Shown here in pieces: positions 43,254 through 52,737 of a stretch of 64,000 nt of DNA. A program made the translations under genes and the position numbers. Where the stretch lies: the NCBI RefSeq assembly GCF_029109325.1, contig NZ_JAQKQJ010000010.1:1320577-1384576 (forward strand). The letters run 5' to 3'. Within the stretch, counting starts at the first letter, position 1, and the number at the start of each line of letters is the position of its first letter. This stretch comes from Nodosilinea sp. PGN35. Lineage in GTDB: Bacteria; Cyanobacteriota; Cyanobacteriia; Phormidesmidales; Phormidesmidaceae. The notes under the pieces were generated by a model. That model did not search any database, was not told where the DNA came from, and saw nothing but the letters and a program-made list of their open reading frames with translations.

Positions 43254-43398
43254 CGTCGGGCTACTCCATGGGCAGATTTGGCTTAACCCAATCTAAGTCT
43301 TTCAAGGGACATCTGTCCCCCCAGCCCAGGAGGCTGGCAACCCGTCTGAAGCCCACCGACCGCGCTATAACAATGGGAGTTTCCCACCCCGCATCTCT

Positions 43399-44883
43399 AT
43401 GCCAGACCATCCCCCGCGCCAGGGCAGCACCACCGAGCACATGCTGGGCAGCCAGCCCTACACCGCCTCGGCCCAGTGGCAAACCCTCTACGAGCACGAC
43501 AGGCCCGTAGCCGAGTTGTTCCACGTGGCCTACACCATCGCCGACCAGAACCCGGCCCAGCGACCGATCACCTTTGTGTTTAACGGCGGGCCGGGAGCGG
43601 CGTCGGCCTACCTACATGTGGGCGCTCTGGGGCCGCGCCGGGTGGTATTTAACCCCGACGGCAGCCTGCCGCGCCCGCCGGTAGAGGTGGCCGACAACGG
43701 TGAGAGCTGGCTGAGCTTCACCGATCTGGTGTTCATTGACCCGGTGGGTACGGGTTTTAGCCGCGTTTTGCCCAGGGATGACGACAAAGCTGATAAATCC
43801 GACAAGCCCGAGGAAAAGCCCGCCGACAAAGGCGAGGACAAACCCGACGAAAAGGCCAAAAAATTCTGGACGGTCGATCGCGACCTCAACGCCCTGGGAG
43901 AGTTTATTCAGGGCTACCTGTCGGCCCACCACCGCTGGCTGTCGCCGGTATTTATCGCCGGGGAGAGCTACGGCGGCTTTCGGGTGGCCAAGCTCTGCCG
44001 CCGGCTCCAGCAGGACTACGGCGTCGGCCTGTGCGGCGCAGTGCTGATTTCGCCCGTCATGGAGTTTATGCTGCTGGAGGGCAACGACTACAGCCTCAGC
44101 GGCTGGGCCACGGTGATTCCCTCTATGGCGGCTACGGCGGTGTACCACGGCCGGGTCAACACCACCGACAGCCCCGCCGCCCACGGGGCCAAGGCGGCTG
44201 ATTTTGCCCGCAAGTCCCTGATTCCCTTTTTGGCCCTGGGCGGTACCGCCACCGCCGAAGACCAACAGCGAGTGTTTGACCGACTGGCCTACCTGATTGG
44301 GCTACCCCTGGAGGTGGTGCAGCGCCACCGGGGTCGCATTGATATTGTGGTGTTTGCCCGCGAGCTGCTGCGCCACCAGCAGCGGATTTTGGGCCTCTAC
44401 GACGGCTCGGTCACCGCCATTGACCCGTTCCCCGATCGCCTCATGCACGAGGGCACCGACCCCACCCTGGAGGGTATCGATCGCCTGTTTACCGGGGCGA
44501 TCAACAGCCACCTGCGCTCAACCCTGGGGGTGAGCACCACCCTGACCTACAACCTGCTCAGCTTTGAGGTGTTTAAAGCCTGGGAATTTTTGCCCGAGAG
44601 CGACTACCGCCAGGGCTTTGTGGGCTCGGTGGATGACCTGCGGGTGGGCATGGCCCTCAACCCCTACCTCCAGGTCTACATTACCCACGGCATCTATGAC
44701 CTGGTGACGCCCTACTTCTCCTCAGAGCACCTGAGGGATCTGATGAACCTCAACCCTGAGCTGGGCCCCAATCTCACCCTGCGCCACTTTCAGGGGGGCC
44801 ACATGTTCTACACCTGGGATGAGTCGCGGCGGCAATGGTTTGAGGATATGCAGGGGTTCTACCGGCGGGCCTCGGGGAAGTAG
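43399..44883 (+). CDS. S10-family serine carboxypeptidase-like protein
   Basis: An alpha/beta-hydrolase of 494 residues with the S10 signatures: oxyanion/N-terminal 'FVFNGGPGAASAYLH', nucleophile Ser in 'IAGESYGGFR' (about residue 190), Asp in 'GIYDLVTPY' and His in 'GGHMFYTW'. A Lys/Asp/Glu-rich low-complexity insertion ('KADKSDKPEEKPADKGEDK', about residues 131-150) interrupts the core. No signal peptide was seen, so it may be cytoplasmic. A hairpin with AACCGACA/TGTCGGTT arms follows at 44898-44927. Confidence 0.9.
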   Translation: MPDHPPRQGSTTEHMLGSQPYTASAQWQTLYEHDRPVAELFHVAYTIADQNPAQRPITFVFNGGPGAASAYLHVGALGPRRVVFNPDGSLPRPPVEVADNGESWLSFTDLVFIDPVGTGFSRVLPRDDDKADKSDKPEEKPADKGEDKPDEKAKKFWTVDRDLNALGEFIQGYLSAHHRWLSPVFIAGESYGGFRVAKLCRRLQQDYGVGLCGAVLISPVMEFMLLEGNDYSLSGWATVIPSMAATAVYHGRVNTTDSPAAHGAKAADFARKSLIPFLALGGTATAEDQQRVFDRLAYLIGLPLEVVQRHRGRIDIVVFARELLRHQQRILGLYDGSVTAIDPFPDRLMHEGTDPTLEGIDRLFTGAINSHLRSTLGVSTTLTYNLLSFEVFKAWEFLPESDYRQGFVGSVDDLRVGMALNPYLQVYITHGIYDLVTPYFSSEHLRDLMNLNPELGPNLTLRHFQGGHMFYTWDESRRQWFEDMQGFYRRASGK

Positions 44884-45118
44884 GGCCGGCAAAAAAAACC
44901 GACAAGCCCGCGAGGGACTGTCGGTTGGTTGTGTGTTCCCTGTAGATGACTCGGCTAAAGTTGAGTCAAGATTTAGTATCCCTGGAAGGTTCCTGAAAAC
45001 CTAGCGAATTTGTCACTGCCGACGGTGAGTTTGATCACAGGGTTCCGTAATTTGGCGGATGTCGCGGGGAGCTCCCAGGCAGTAGGGCTGTGGACAATTG
45101 GGCTAAAACATTCAGCAA

Positions 45119-45154
45119 CCCCAGGAACGTTCAAACGTTCGAACGTTCCTGGGG
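45119..45154. repeat. Palindrome with AACGTTC core
   Basis: Fourteen-bp arms CCCCAGGAACGTTC/GAACGTTCCTGGGG surround an 8-nt loop. Outer segments GGACAATT (about 45092) and AATTGTCC (about 45156) extend it to a larger structure. The core nearly matches the palindrome at 51691-51714. The rest of the 44884-45316 gap carries no gene. Confidence 0.75.
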
Positions 45155-45262
45155 AAATTGTCCTAACCCAACTAGCTACAGCTATGGCTGTAAAGACTCC
45201 TCACAACTGGATTGCGCCGCGTCGGCTTTGGGGCAAAAATGGGGGAACATCGGGCTCTGCGC

Positions 45263-45310
45263 CCAGAATACCGAGAAGCCAGAATACCGAGAAGCCAGAA
45301 TACCGAGAAG
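45263..45310. repeat. Three exact 16-nt tandem repeats before TerB-like gene
   Basis: CCAGAATACCGAGAAG occurs three times back to back. The last copy supplies the purine-rich GAGAAG about six bases before the ATG at 45317, so the repeat doubles as the ribosome-binding site. Confidence 0.85.
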
Positions 45311-45316
45311 ATCGCT

Positions 45317-45727
45317 ATGACCGAGTCATCCATGGGCATCGCCGAGGCTCTGGCCAGCATTGCGCTAGTGGCGATCGCCGCCGACGGCTACCTGGCCGAC
45401 CAGGAGGGGCAGGATATGACCATGCTGCTGTCGCGTATGGCCCTGTTTAGCAGCTACTCTAGCGAGGCTATGCACCGCCTGTTTGACAAGCTGCTCGTGC
45501 GCCTGAAGACCGACGGGCCAGGGGTGATGGTGGATCAGGCGAAGGCCAGTCTCCCCCAGGATCTGCGGGAGACGGCCTTTGCGATCGCCACCGACCTGGT
45601 GCTGTCTGACCGCACGGTCACCCCCCAGGAGCAGGCGTTTTTAGAAGACCTCTACCGCATTCTAGAGATTCCCAGCGCCCTGGCCCAGCAGATTGTGCAG
45701 GTGATGACGATTAAAAATCGGGGCTAG
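45317..45727 (+). CDS. TerB-like (tellurite resistance/COG3793) helical protein
   Basis: The start at 45317 gives 136 residues. The sequence is all-helical, with TerB-like features: 'IALVAIAADGYLADQEGQDMTMLLSRMALF' and a second half 'AFAIATDLVLSDRTVTPQEQAFLEDLYRILEI' carrying the acidic metal-site pattern. TerB-family proteins bind divalent metal and act in stress responses. It is preceded by a three-copy tandem repeat that contains the ribosome-binding site. Confidence 0.8.
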   Translation: MTESSMGIAEALASIALVAIAADGYLADQEGQDMTMLLSRMALFSSYSSEAMHRLFDKLLVRLKTDGPGVMVDQAKASLPQDLRETAFAIATDLVLSDRTVTPQEQAFLEDLYRILEIPSALAQQIVQVMTIKNRG

Positions 45728-45970
45728 TGCCGCTGTGCGGAGTTCAAAATGCTCAGGGTGTCAGCGCCTCAAGCTTCCTGAGCGGCAGGTTTACTTCTGC
45801 CCTGCTGTACTGGGCAAGACGGGCAAGCGCTTTAACGGCCCGCCAGAGGTTTTAATTTTGAATTTTGAATTATTACAGCTTTCCTCCGGCTACCCGTCAC
45901 GGGTGAGTTTCACGAGCTGCCTCTGTAAGTCAGGTATAGTGGGGCTTTAGGGCTGCCAGGAGGTGGGGGG

Positions 45971-46516
45971 ATGAATGCAAGCAGCAGCGTGGTCGAAATT
46001 TTGTCGGCGGAGGAAATGCGCCGCACCCTGAACCGACTGGCGTCGGAGGTGGTGGAGCGGGGCGGCGACCTGAATCGCCTGGTGCTGCTGGGTATCTACA
46101 CCCGAGGGGTGCCTCTGGCCCACCTGCTGGCCCAGCAGATTCAGCGGTTGGAGGGGGTAGAGCTGCCGGTGGGGGCGATCGACATCACCCTGTACCGCGA
46201 CGACCTGGACAAAATCAGCACCCGCACCCCGGCCCGCACCGACATTCCCTTCGACATCAGCGATCGCGTGGTGGTGCTGGTGGACGATGTAATCTTTAGC
46301 GGGCGCACCATTCGCGCCGCCCTCAACGCAGTGATCGACTACGGTCGGCCCAGCGCCATTCGCCTGGCGGTGCTGATCGACCGGGGCCATCGGGAACTGC
46401 CGGTGCGCCCTGACTTTGTGGGCAAGACCCTGCCGACGGCGAAGGACGAGTCGGTGAAAGTATTTTTGCAGGCTACCGACGGGCGAGATGGGGTCGAGCT
46501 GCTAAAGCCGGAGTAG
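45971..46516 (+). CDS. pyrR: Bifunctional pyrimidine regulator / uracil phosphoribosyltransferase
   Basis: The 181-residue PyrR has the PRPP-binding loop '[21 protein letters not shown]', an N-terminal '[21 protein letters not shown]' and '[18 protein letters not shown]'. It can salvage uracil and, in other bacteria, attenuates pyr mRNAs. A GGGGGG/AGGAGG-like ribosome-binding site precedes the ATG. It is followed closely by the IPP isomerase gene. Another pyrimidine gene, pyrC, lies 13 kb away, so no pyr operon exists here. Confidence 0.93.
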   Translation: MNASSSVVEILSAEEMRRTLNRLASEVVERGGDLNRLVLLGIYTRGVPLAHLLAQQIQRLEGVELPVGAIDITLYRDDLDKISTRTPARTDIPFDISDRVVVLVDDVIFSGRTIRAALNAVIDYGRPSAIRLAVLIDRGHRELPVRPDFVGKTLPTAKDESVKVFLQATDGRDGVELLKPE

Positions 46517-46532
46517 GGGTGTTACGTCTGGT

Positions 46533-47660
46533 GTGCGATCGCCGCCACGCTGGCCCATTCTTTTCTACGATAGGGGCGTTGATGTTGCCAAAACCTCTGT
46601 GACTGTACTGCCCGCCGTTTCTGAGACCCCCGCCCACGAAACCCAGACCCGTAAGGCCGACCACCTGCGAATCTGTCTAGAGGGGCCGGTGCAGTGCGCC
46701 CAAATTACCACCGGGCTGGAGCACTATCGGTTTTCCCACTGCTGCCTGCCGGAGCTCGACTACCAGGATATTGAGTTAAACACGACCTTTTTGGGGCACC
46801 GCCTGGGGGCACCGCTGCTGGTCTCCTCAATGACCGGCGGCACCGACGCCGCCCACCAGATCAATCGACGGCTGGCGGCGGTGGCCCAGCGCTACGGGCT
46901 GGCTATGGGGGTAGGCTCCCAGCGGGTGGCGGTAGAAAACCCCGACCTGATGGCCACCTTTGCGGTCAGAGCCCAGGCCCCAGACATTCTGCTGCTGGCG
47001 AACCTGGGGGCGGTGCAGCTCAACTACGGCTACGGCCTCGACCAGTGCCGCCAGGTGGTCGAAAGGCTGGAGGCCAGCGGGCTGATTTTGCACCTCAACC
47101 CGCTGCAAGAGGCGGTACAGACCGGGGGCGACACCAACTTCAAAGGCCTGCTCCAGAAGATTGAGCAGCTCTGTGCCGTGCTGCCGGTACCGGTGATTGT
47201 CAAGGAGGTTGGCAACGGTATTGCCGCCCCCCTGGTGGAACGGCTGGTAGAGGCCGGGGTGGCGGCGGTGGATGTGGCCGGGGCCGGGGGCACCTCCTGG
47301 GCGCGGGTCGAGAGCGAGCGGGCCGGGGATGCCCACCAGCGACGGCTAGGCCAGACCTTTGGCGAGTGGGGCCTGCCCACAGCGGACTGCATTGTGCAGG
47401 CGCGGCAGGTGACATCAACCCTGCCCCTAATTGCCTCCGGCGGGCTGCGCCACGGGCTGGATGTGGCGAAAACCCTGGCCCTGGGGGCCGACCTGGCAGG
47501 GTTGGCGATGCCGTTTTTGCGGGCGGCCAGTGAGTCGGAGGAGGCCGTGGCCGACCTGGCGGAAGTGCTGATGGCGGAAATCAGAACAGTACTCTTTTGC
47601 ACCGGGCAGAAAAACGTGGCCGGGCTCCGGCAGGCCGGGGTGCTGAACAGAACCGCCTAA
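46533..47660 (+). CDS. fni: Type 2 isopentenyl-diphosphate isomerase
   Basis: This FMN-dependent isomerase interconverts IPP and DMAPP for carotenoid, quinone and phytol synthesis. Motifs include '[20 protein letters not shown]', '[13 protein letters not shown]', '[15 protein letters not shown]', '[19 protein letters not shown]' (substrate Gln and metal Glu), 'IVKEVGNGI' and '[15 protein letters not shown]'. The N-terminus is uncertain: GTG at 46533 gives 375 residues, while a later GTG near 46599 would suit the usual 350. It lies 16 bp after pyrR. Confidence 0.93.
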   Translation: MRSPPRWPILFYDRGVDVAKTSVTVLPAVSETPAHETQTRKADHLRICLEGPVQCAQITTGLEHYRFSHCCLPELDYQDIELNTTFLGHRLGAPLLVSSMTGGTDAAHQINRRLAAVAQRYGLAMGVGSQRVAVENPDLMATFAVRAQAPDILLLANLGAVQLNYGYGLDQCRQVVERLEASGLILHLNPLQEAVQTGGDTNFKGLLQKIEQLCAVLPVPVIVKEVGNGIAAPLVERLVEAGVAAVDVAGAGGTSWARVESERAGDAHQRRLGQTFGEWGLPTADCIVQARQVTSTLPLIASGGLRHGLDVAKTLALGADLAGLAMPFLRAASESEEAVADLAEVLMAEIRTVLFCTGQKNVAGLRQAGVLNRTA

Positions 47661-47961
47661 ACAGGACTGTTTGATACAAAAGCCGCTCTGGTAGACCCCG
47701 ATTCATAACCAGACCCCTAGGGAATAGCCTGCTGCGCTCCAACAAAGCGGGTATGTTCGACTAGGATCAGTGAGGATTCGGCATGAATCAAATTGGTTTC
47801 GCTGCCCCGAGCAACCTGAGTTCAGGGTTTGATGACGTTGGCGGCCCATAGGTTGCTGGGTGTAGGAGTCTCTACCGCACGGTCGATACGTCAGCTTTTG
47901 TGAAGTTGGTAGGTTACTAATGTACGCCCACTCTGCTAAAGACTTCCTTTGGCCCAAAACT
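47661..47961. other. Intergenic region without gene
   Basis: About 300 bp between fni and the next secreted-protein gene. It holds no supported gene, RNA or repeat, only the promoter region expected for the downstream gene. Confidence 0.6.
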
Positions 47962-48519
47962 ATGAGACTTAATTTACTGAGCTATGCCGGTGGTTTGGGT
48001 CTGGTGGCTGGCGCACTCCTGTGGCCCAGCGCTAGTCAAGCCCAAGGTTTTTGCTACATGGTTGACGCTGCTGGCCGGGTAATCAACCTCGACAGCCTCT
48101 GCGCAAGCGGCGGTGCCGCTGAAACACCACAGCTCCAGGCCCAGCCCCAGGGGCAAGTTCCGGGTGCAGAGGGGGCTCTAATCGAGCCGCAGCAGCTCTC
48201 GGTTCCTGAGGTGAGGAGTTTTACCCTGACTGGGCCGCCTGCGGTGCCTGGGTCTAGTCAAGCCCCTGCGGGAACCGCTCCAGCAACCACAGGGACGACT
48301 CCCACCCCTGCGGGAACTACTCCAGCGACCACGGGGACAACGCCCAGCGCTGCAGAGACCCCGGCATCCCCCGCAGGGACGGCAGCACCGGGCAGACAGA
48401 CCGTTGTACCCGGCATTGAGGTGCCACAGATTGAGGTGCCTCAGCCGCCAGTGATTCAGCCACCGGTTATTCAGACGCCAGGAACGGTCAACAACACAAC
48501 GACTGCTCCGAATCAGTGA
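47962..48519 (+). CDS. Secreted Pro/Thr-rich repeat protein
   Basis: The start at 47962 gives 185 residues with a signal peptide cleaved near 'ASQAQG'. A short mature domain with two Cys ('FCYMVDAAGRVINLDSLC') is followed by low-complexity Thr/Pro/Ala repeats of the type TPATTGTTP and paired 'PQIEVPQP/PVIQPPVIQTP' segments. The first domain resembles small cyanobacterial secreted proteins with a DUF-type 'CY...G...NLD..C' motif. Probably cell-surface. Function unknown. Confidence 0.7.
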   Translation: MRLNLLSYAGGLGLVAGALLWPSASQAQGFCYMVDAAGRVINLDSLCASGGAAETPQLQAQPQGQVPGAEGALIEPQQLSVPEVRSFTLTGPPAVPGSSQAPAGTAPATTGTTPTPAGTTPATTGTTPSAAETPASPAGTAAPGRQTVVPGIEVPQIEVPQPPVIQPPVIQTPGTVNNTTTAPNQ

Positions 48520-48630
48520 GTGGGGCAGGGCTGACCAGAAGTCTGTCCGGGAGGAGTCTAGCTTCTCGGTGGCTAGGGGACAGCCGAGACGGCTACCCCA
48601 GATGACTGCCCCTAGCGCCCTCCACGGCTA

Positions 48631-48732
48631 AGGCGATTTCTGGAAAACTGTCTCCCTAGTGGTGGACAGTGCCCACCCTGCGGTGGTTGCAGTCGCCGGA
48701 TAGACGGGGATCTTCTGCGCCAGAAATCGCCT
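48631..48732. repeat. 13-bp inverted repeat flanking 76 nt at the GTPase 3' end
   Basis: AGGCGATTTCTGG (48631-48643) and CCAGAAATCGCCT (48720-48732) enclose inner GTGG/CCAC hairpins. The right arm overlaps the GTPase stop codon. It may be a transcription end, a structured 3' UTR or a small mobile repeat. Confidence 0.6.
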
Positions 48733-50281
48733 AAGGCGCGATCTTGGCCCTGAGTTCGGCTTTGATGCGGTTCAAAATTGAGGCTTCATCGAGACCGTCG
48801 AGGATAGTACCGATCACCGCCTTTGGCCCGTCTGGCCCCCAGGTGGCCCCGTTGGTGAGGTAGGTTTTGGTGATCTGACCGATGCCGTAGGTGGCCAGGC
48901 CAGCGACGCCACCCTGGGCGAGGGCCACGGGAATGTAGGGGGCGATCGCCAGCCCGCCTGTGGCGATCGCCGAGACCCCCAGCATGCCCTTCAGCGAGCT
49001 GAGCCCCAGGGTGATCACCAGCTCGCTGACGGTGATGCCCCCCAGCCCCAGGGCGATCTGCCGGAGCAGCTTGAGGGCTGCGGGGCGGGTCATGGGCAGG
49101 CCGTAGAGGCGTGACAGGTTGAGAATCAGCAGGACATCGACGACGGTACCGCCGACTAGATCGGCCACGGTGATCGGGTTGAGGGCGACGGCGACGGCTT
49201 TGATCATGGTGGCGTTCCAGATGGTGTCGTCGGCGATGCGATCGCAGATCTGCCGCTTGCGCTCCAAAATTTCGGCGCTGATGCCCTCGGCATACATCAG
49301 GGTGTTGAGGGCCACCAGGGCCTTGCCCTCGCGGTGCAGAATATCGAGAATCTTAAGCTTTAAATCATCGACCTGGGGCCGGGTGCGCACGGTTTTGTAG
49401 GTGGTTTCACCGTTGGGCTGGGCCACGGCCTGCACCGCCAGGGGAGACGCCGCCGCCATGACAATTTCGTCGGGGGAGATCAGGTCTTGGAGGCGGCGAT
49501 CGCGCAGGGTTGCGTAGAGGGTCTGGCGATCGGCCTCAGGGAACTGGTCAACCTTGTTGAACACCAGCAGCATGGGCTTACTGGCCTGGCGCAGGGTTTG
49601 CAGCGCCTCATACTCAACTCGGGTAATGTCGCCCGCAATCACAAACAAAATTAGATCGACCTGCTCGGCGATGCGGCGAGCCAGAGCGGCGCGGTCTTCG
49701 CCCGCCACCTCATCGAGGCCGGGGGTGTCGATCAGCTCAATGCGAGACTGGCCAACGCTCTTGAGTGAAACCCGCAGCAGCTCAGGAGTGTCGGCGGCAA
49801 GGGATTCTCGGCTGACGGCCCAGGGGCTGCCTTCCACCTCCTGGGTGACGCCGTGGGTGGGGCCGGTGACAAATACCTCCTGGCCCATCAGGGCGTTGAG
49901 CAGCGACGATTTGCCGCGCCCCACCAGGCCAAAGGCGGCAATGTGCACCACCGTATTCTCCAGCTTGTCCTTGAGGCCCCTGAGGTTTTGCAGGGCTTCT
50001 TCGACCCCGGCCTGCTCGCGGGGAGTGAGGTTGAGGCGCTGGACAAGGCCCCCCAAAGCCTCCTGGGCGCGGCGATAGTTGAGGTCGTCTTGCAGGTCTT
50101 GAAAGTCGAGCACCAAGTCGCCCAACTCCTGCTCCACGGCATCCCAGGTGGCGGGGTCGGCGGCGGGCAGCGCTAGGGGAGCACCCTGCACCGTGGCGAC
50201 GAGTTCCCCCAGTTCAGCCTCGACCTCTTCCCAGGTGGTGTCTGGGTTTGGGGGAGTGGGCAAGGGGTCGTTAGCGGGCAT
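48731..50281 (-). CDS. Era/dynamin-like GTPase with DUF697 domain
   Basis: The start was set at 50281 (516 residues) because upstream codons are low-complexity Pro/Leu repeats. The G domain has G1 'FGLVGRGKSSLLNAL', a G2-type Thr in 'GPTHGVTQEV', G3 'IELIDTPGLDEV' and G4 'LLVFNKVDQF'. The C-terminal DUF697-like region has hydrophobic helices ('LGGITVSELVITLGLSSLKGMLGVSAI'), as in membrane-linked YcjF-type GTPases. It probably works at the membrane. The exact process is unknown. Confidence 0.88.
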   Translation of the reverse strand: MPANDPLPTPPNPDTTWEEVEAELGELVATVQGAPLALPAADPATWDAVEQELGDLVLDFQDLQDDLNYRRAQEALGGLVQRLNLTPREQAGVEEALQNLRGLKDKLENTVVHIAAFGLVGRGKSSLLNALMGQEVFVTGPTHGVTQEVEGSPWAVSRESLAADTPELLRVSLKSVGQSRIELIDTPGLDEVAGEDRAALARRIAEQVDLILFVIAGDITRVEYEALQTLRQASKPMLLVFNKVDQFPEADRQTLYATLRDRRLQDLISPDEIVMAAASPLAVQAVAQPNGETTYKTVRTRPQVDDLKLKILDILHREGKALVALNTLMYAEGISAEILERKRQICDRIADDTIWNATMIKAVAVALNPITVADLVGGTVVDVLLILNLSRLYGLPMTRPAALKLLRQIALGLGGITVSELVITLGLSSLKGMLGVSAIATGGLAIAPYIPVALAQGGVAGLATYGIGQITKTYLTNGATWGPDGPKAVIGTILDGLDEASILNRIKAELRAKIAP

Positions 50282-50387
50282 GGGGAGTGAGGGGGTAGGG
50301 AGGATGGGAAGTGGGGGGTAGGGGAAGGTGGGGAGGATGGAAATATCCTTTAAAGATAGCGAAGGGATAGGTGGGTTAGGGGTCGGT

Positions 50388-51077
50388 TTACCGGGGGAGA
50401 GACCAGAGGCCGCTGAGGCCAGACTGCAAGAACAGCAGGCCAAACACCAGGGAAACGCCGATGACGATGGGACGGTTGTAGGCGGTTAGCCAGGCGGAGG
50501 CGCGATCCAAAATCGCTTTAGATTGCTGGGGCATGACCAGGCGCAGAGCCAGGGGCAGCAGCAGCAGCGACTGGGCCAGGAGGATGAAGAGCAGGTAGGC
50601 GATCGCCCCATTTTGCAGCCCCAGCTGGGCGGTGGCGATGGTGGCCAGGGCGCTGAGGGTAAACACCCACAGCTTGACGGCGATCAGGGGCAGCGTCAGG
50701 CCAATACCCAGGGCCTGCCAGGGGGTGGCGCTGTCGATGGCGGTCAGCCACTTGGGGGGTGGCTCGTCGGGGTCGGGCTGTTTGCGCCACTTTTTGTAGG
50801 CCGTTACCAGCAGCAAAATACCGAGCACCAGCAGCAGGGTGGCGACCACCGGCCCCTTGCTGCCTTCCCCCGCCGAGGCGGCGACGGATTCGCCCAGAAA
50901 TAGCCCAAAGGCCGCTCCTTGCAAGATTCGGGTGAGGGTCATGCCGCCCACGTAGGCGATGCCTTTGAGCAGCCCTTGGTTCGGGCTTTGCAGCAGCAGC
51001 AGGCCGATGATGATTTGCAGCGGCACCAGGGCGCTGCCGAGGATGTAGGGCAGCAGCGCAACAATTATGCTTCCCAT
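50388..51077 (-). CDS. GAP-family membrane transporter-like protein
   Basis: A 229-residue polytopic protein with about six transmembrane helices. It begins 'ALLPYILGSALVPLQIIIGLLLL' and has a short charged loop between helices 3 and 4 ('YKKWRKQPDPDEPPPKW'). The pattern fits the GAP/Sap family related to LysE exporters, implicated in lipid or small-molecule export. It lies upstream of the GTPase gene on the same strand. Confidence 0.75.
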   Translation of the reverse strand: MGSIIVALLPYILGSALVPLQIIIGLLLLQSPNQGLLKGIAYVGGMTLTRILQGAAFGLFLGESVAASAGEGSKGPVVATLLLVLGILLLVTAYKKWRKQPDPDEPPPKWLTAIDSATPWQALGIGLTLPLIAVKLWVFTLSALATIATAQLGLQNGAIAYLLFILLAQSLLLLPLALRLVMPQQSKAILDRASAWLTAYNRPIVIGVSLVFGLLFLQSGLSGLWSLPR

Positions 51078-51212
51078 AAATTCAGCAAACTCCGACTGGG
51101 GAAACTGGAGAAAGGCAGCCTGGGCTTAATGTTGAGACACATAATCCTAGGCCGGGGCGCTAAGGGGGTACAAGATCTGTGTAGAGGATGTATCAATTGG
51201 GAGTTCTCGACT

Positions 51213-51632
51213 ATGACCACGCTGCCCCCCAGTCAGGATATTGAGCGGTTGCGGGTGCTGGCACTGCTGCACTATGTGGTGGCGGGGCTGGTGCTGGCCT
51301 TTGCGCTACTGCCGCTGGTGTTTGTGGCGATCGGGGGAGTGGTGCTGCTGGCCCCAGAGGCTGCGGTCAGCGGCGACAGTGAGCTGCCGCCCTTGGCGGC
51401 GGGGCTGATTTTTTTGGCGATCGGGCTGGCGCTGTTTCTCTACGGGCTGGTGCTGGCGATCGCGCTGATTGTCTCGGGCGGCTGCCTGCGGCGGCACAAA
51501 CACTACTGGTTTAGCTTTGTAGTGGCCTGCGGGGCGCTGCTGTTTACGCCCCTGGGCACGCTGCTGGGGCTGGCGACGCTGGTGGTGCTGCTGCAAGAGT
51601 CGGTGCGTGAGCTGTATGGGGTGTCTTTCTAG
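51213..51632 (+). CDS. Four-helix small membrane protein
   Basis: The start at 51213 gives 139 residues. Helices lie near residues 16-42, 61-90 and 100-130, with a Cys/Arg/His patch ('GGCLRRHKHYWFSF'). It resembles small cyanobacterial 'hypothetical membrane protein' families without assigned role. It is divergent from the GAP-family gene. Confidence 0.7.
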   Translation: MTTLPPSQDIERLRVLALLHYVVAGLVLAFALLPLVFVAIGGVVLLAPEAAVSGDSELPPLAAGLIFLAIGLALFLYGLVLAIALIVSGGCLRRHKHYWFSFVVACGALLFTPLGTLLGLATLVVLLQESVRELYGVSF

Positions 51633-51690
51633 AGGTCGAAGGACTGAGCTATAGCCCTAGTCATATCAGTTAGACAGCGAGAAGCCTACA

Positions 51691-51714
51691 AAACGTTCAA
51701 ACGTTTGAACGTTT
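51691..51714. repeat. 24-nt perfect palindrome AAACGTTCAA...
   Basis: An exact self-complementary sequence sits 7 bp beyond the end of the CysQ-type gene. Its inner 22 nt differ from the palindrome core at 45125-45146 by one base. Confidence 0.8.
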
Positions 51715-51720
51715 AAAGGT

Positions 51721-52680
51721 CTATTTGAGGGCCTGAATCACCGCGTCGTGGATCGCGCCGTTGCTGGCGACGACACCGGGGTTGTTGGGAAAGCGGGCGG
51801 CGCTGGCGAAATCGAGCGGCTTACCGTGCATGTCGGTGACGCGGCCCCCGGCCTCTTCGACCACCAGCACCCCGGCGGCGTGATCCCAGATTTTTTCGCG
51901 GTAGTCGGGGGTTTTGGGGGAGGGCAGGCGCAGGTAGAGGGCGGCCTGCCCGGCGGCGACGGCGGCATACTTGGCCTGGCTATCCATCCGCAGGGAGGGG
52001 GCGGTGATGCCCACGGCCTGGGCCACCTGGGCCTGCTGGCTGAGGTCGCCGTGACCCGACTCGACGCTTTCGACCAGGCGCAGGTAGTCGGTGTCATCGG
52101 CGGCGGTCACCCGCAGCGGTTGAGCTGCGCCGCCCGCCAGGGGCATCATCGCCGCCCCCTCGCCGCGCACGGCGACAAAGAGTAGCCCGGTTTCGCCGCC
52201 GTCAAAGCTGAGGAAGGGGCAGCCGAGCACCCCCACTTTGATGTCGCCATCGACCACCAGGGCCAGGGCGATCGCATACTGGTCGCCGCGCAAAAAGCCC
52301 TTGGTGCCGTCGATCGGGTCGAGGGTCCAGTAGCGGGGGGCAACGTTGCCGTTGCCGTGGTCGATCCAGCTCAGCACATCGCTGTCGGTGGCGCTGGGGA
52401 TGGCCTGCTGCACCTGTTTGGTGACGGCGGCGAGCATAGCGGCGGCCTCGGGCTGGCGCAGGTCGGTGGTGTCTTCTTCCCCCACCACCGGGTCGTTGGG
52501 GAAGGCCTCGGCCAAAGCTTTGCAGATCAAGGCCTGGGCTCCGTAGTCGGCGATGGTGACGGGGCTCTTGTCGTTTTTCTCAAGGGCGGCGGGAACGAGG
52601 CCCTGGCGTACGGCTTCGCAGAGCTGGGCGGCCTGGAGGACGGCGGCGATCGCGGTTTGTTTTTCCTGGGCGTAGGACAT
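51721..52680 (-). CDS. cysQ: 3'(2'),5'-bisphosphate nucleotidase (inositol monophosphatase family)
   Basis: The 319-residue protein has the lithium-sensitive phosphatase motifs: 'VVGEEDTTDL', 'WTLDPIDGTKGFLRGDQYA' and 'WDHAAGVLVVEEAGGRVTD', providing the metal-binding Glu and Asp residues. The 'GTKGFLRG' version is typical for Hal2/CysQ enzymes that hydrolyse pAp during sulfur assimilation. The symbol is by subfamily resemblance. Confidence 0.88.
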   Translation of the reverse strand: MSYAQEKQTAIAAVLQAAQLCEAVRQGLVPAALEKNDKSPVTIADYGAQALICKALAEAFPNDPVVGEEDTTDLRQPEAAAMLAAVTKQVQQAIPSATDSDVLSWIDHGNGNVAPRYWTLDPIDGTKGFLRGDQYAIALALVVDGDIKVGVLGCPFLSFDGGETGLLFVAVRGEGAAMMPLAGGAAQPLRVTAADDTDYLRLVESVESGHGDLSQQAQVAQAVGITAPSLRMDSQAKYAAVAAGQAALYLRLPSPKTPDYREKIWDHAAGVLVVEEAGGRVTDMHGKPLDFASAARFPNNPGVVASNGAIHDAVIQALK

Positions 52681-52737
52681 GGGTGGGGGGTAGGGGAGTG
52701 GGGGAGTGGGCGGGTGGGTGGGGATTACAAGAGAGCA

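Noticed and set aside
45735..45950. 71-codon frame between the TerB-like gene and pyrR
   Set aside because: No ribosome-binding site and unconvincing amino-acid pattern.
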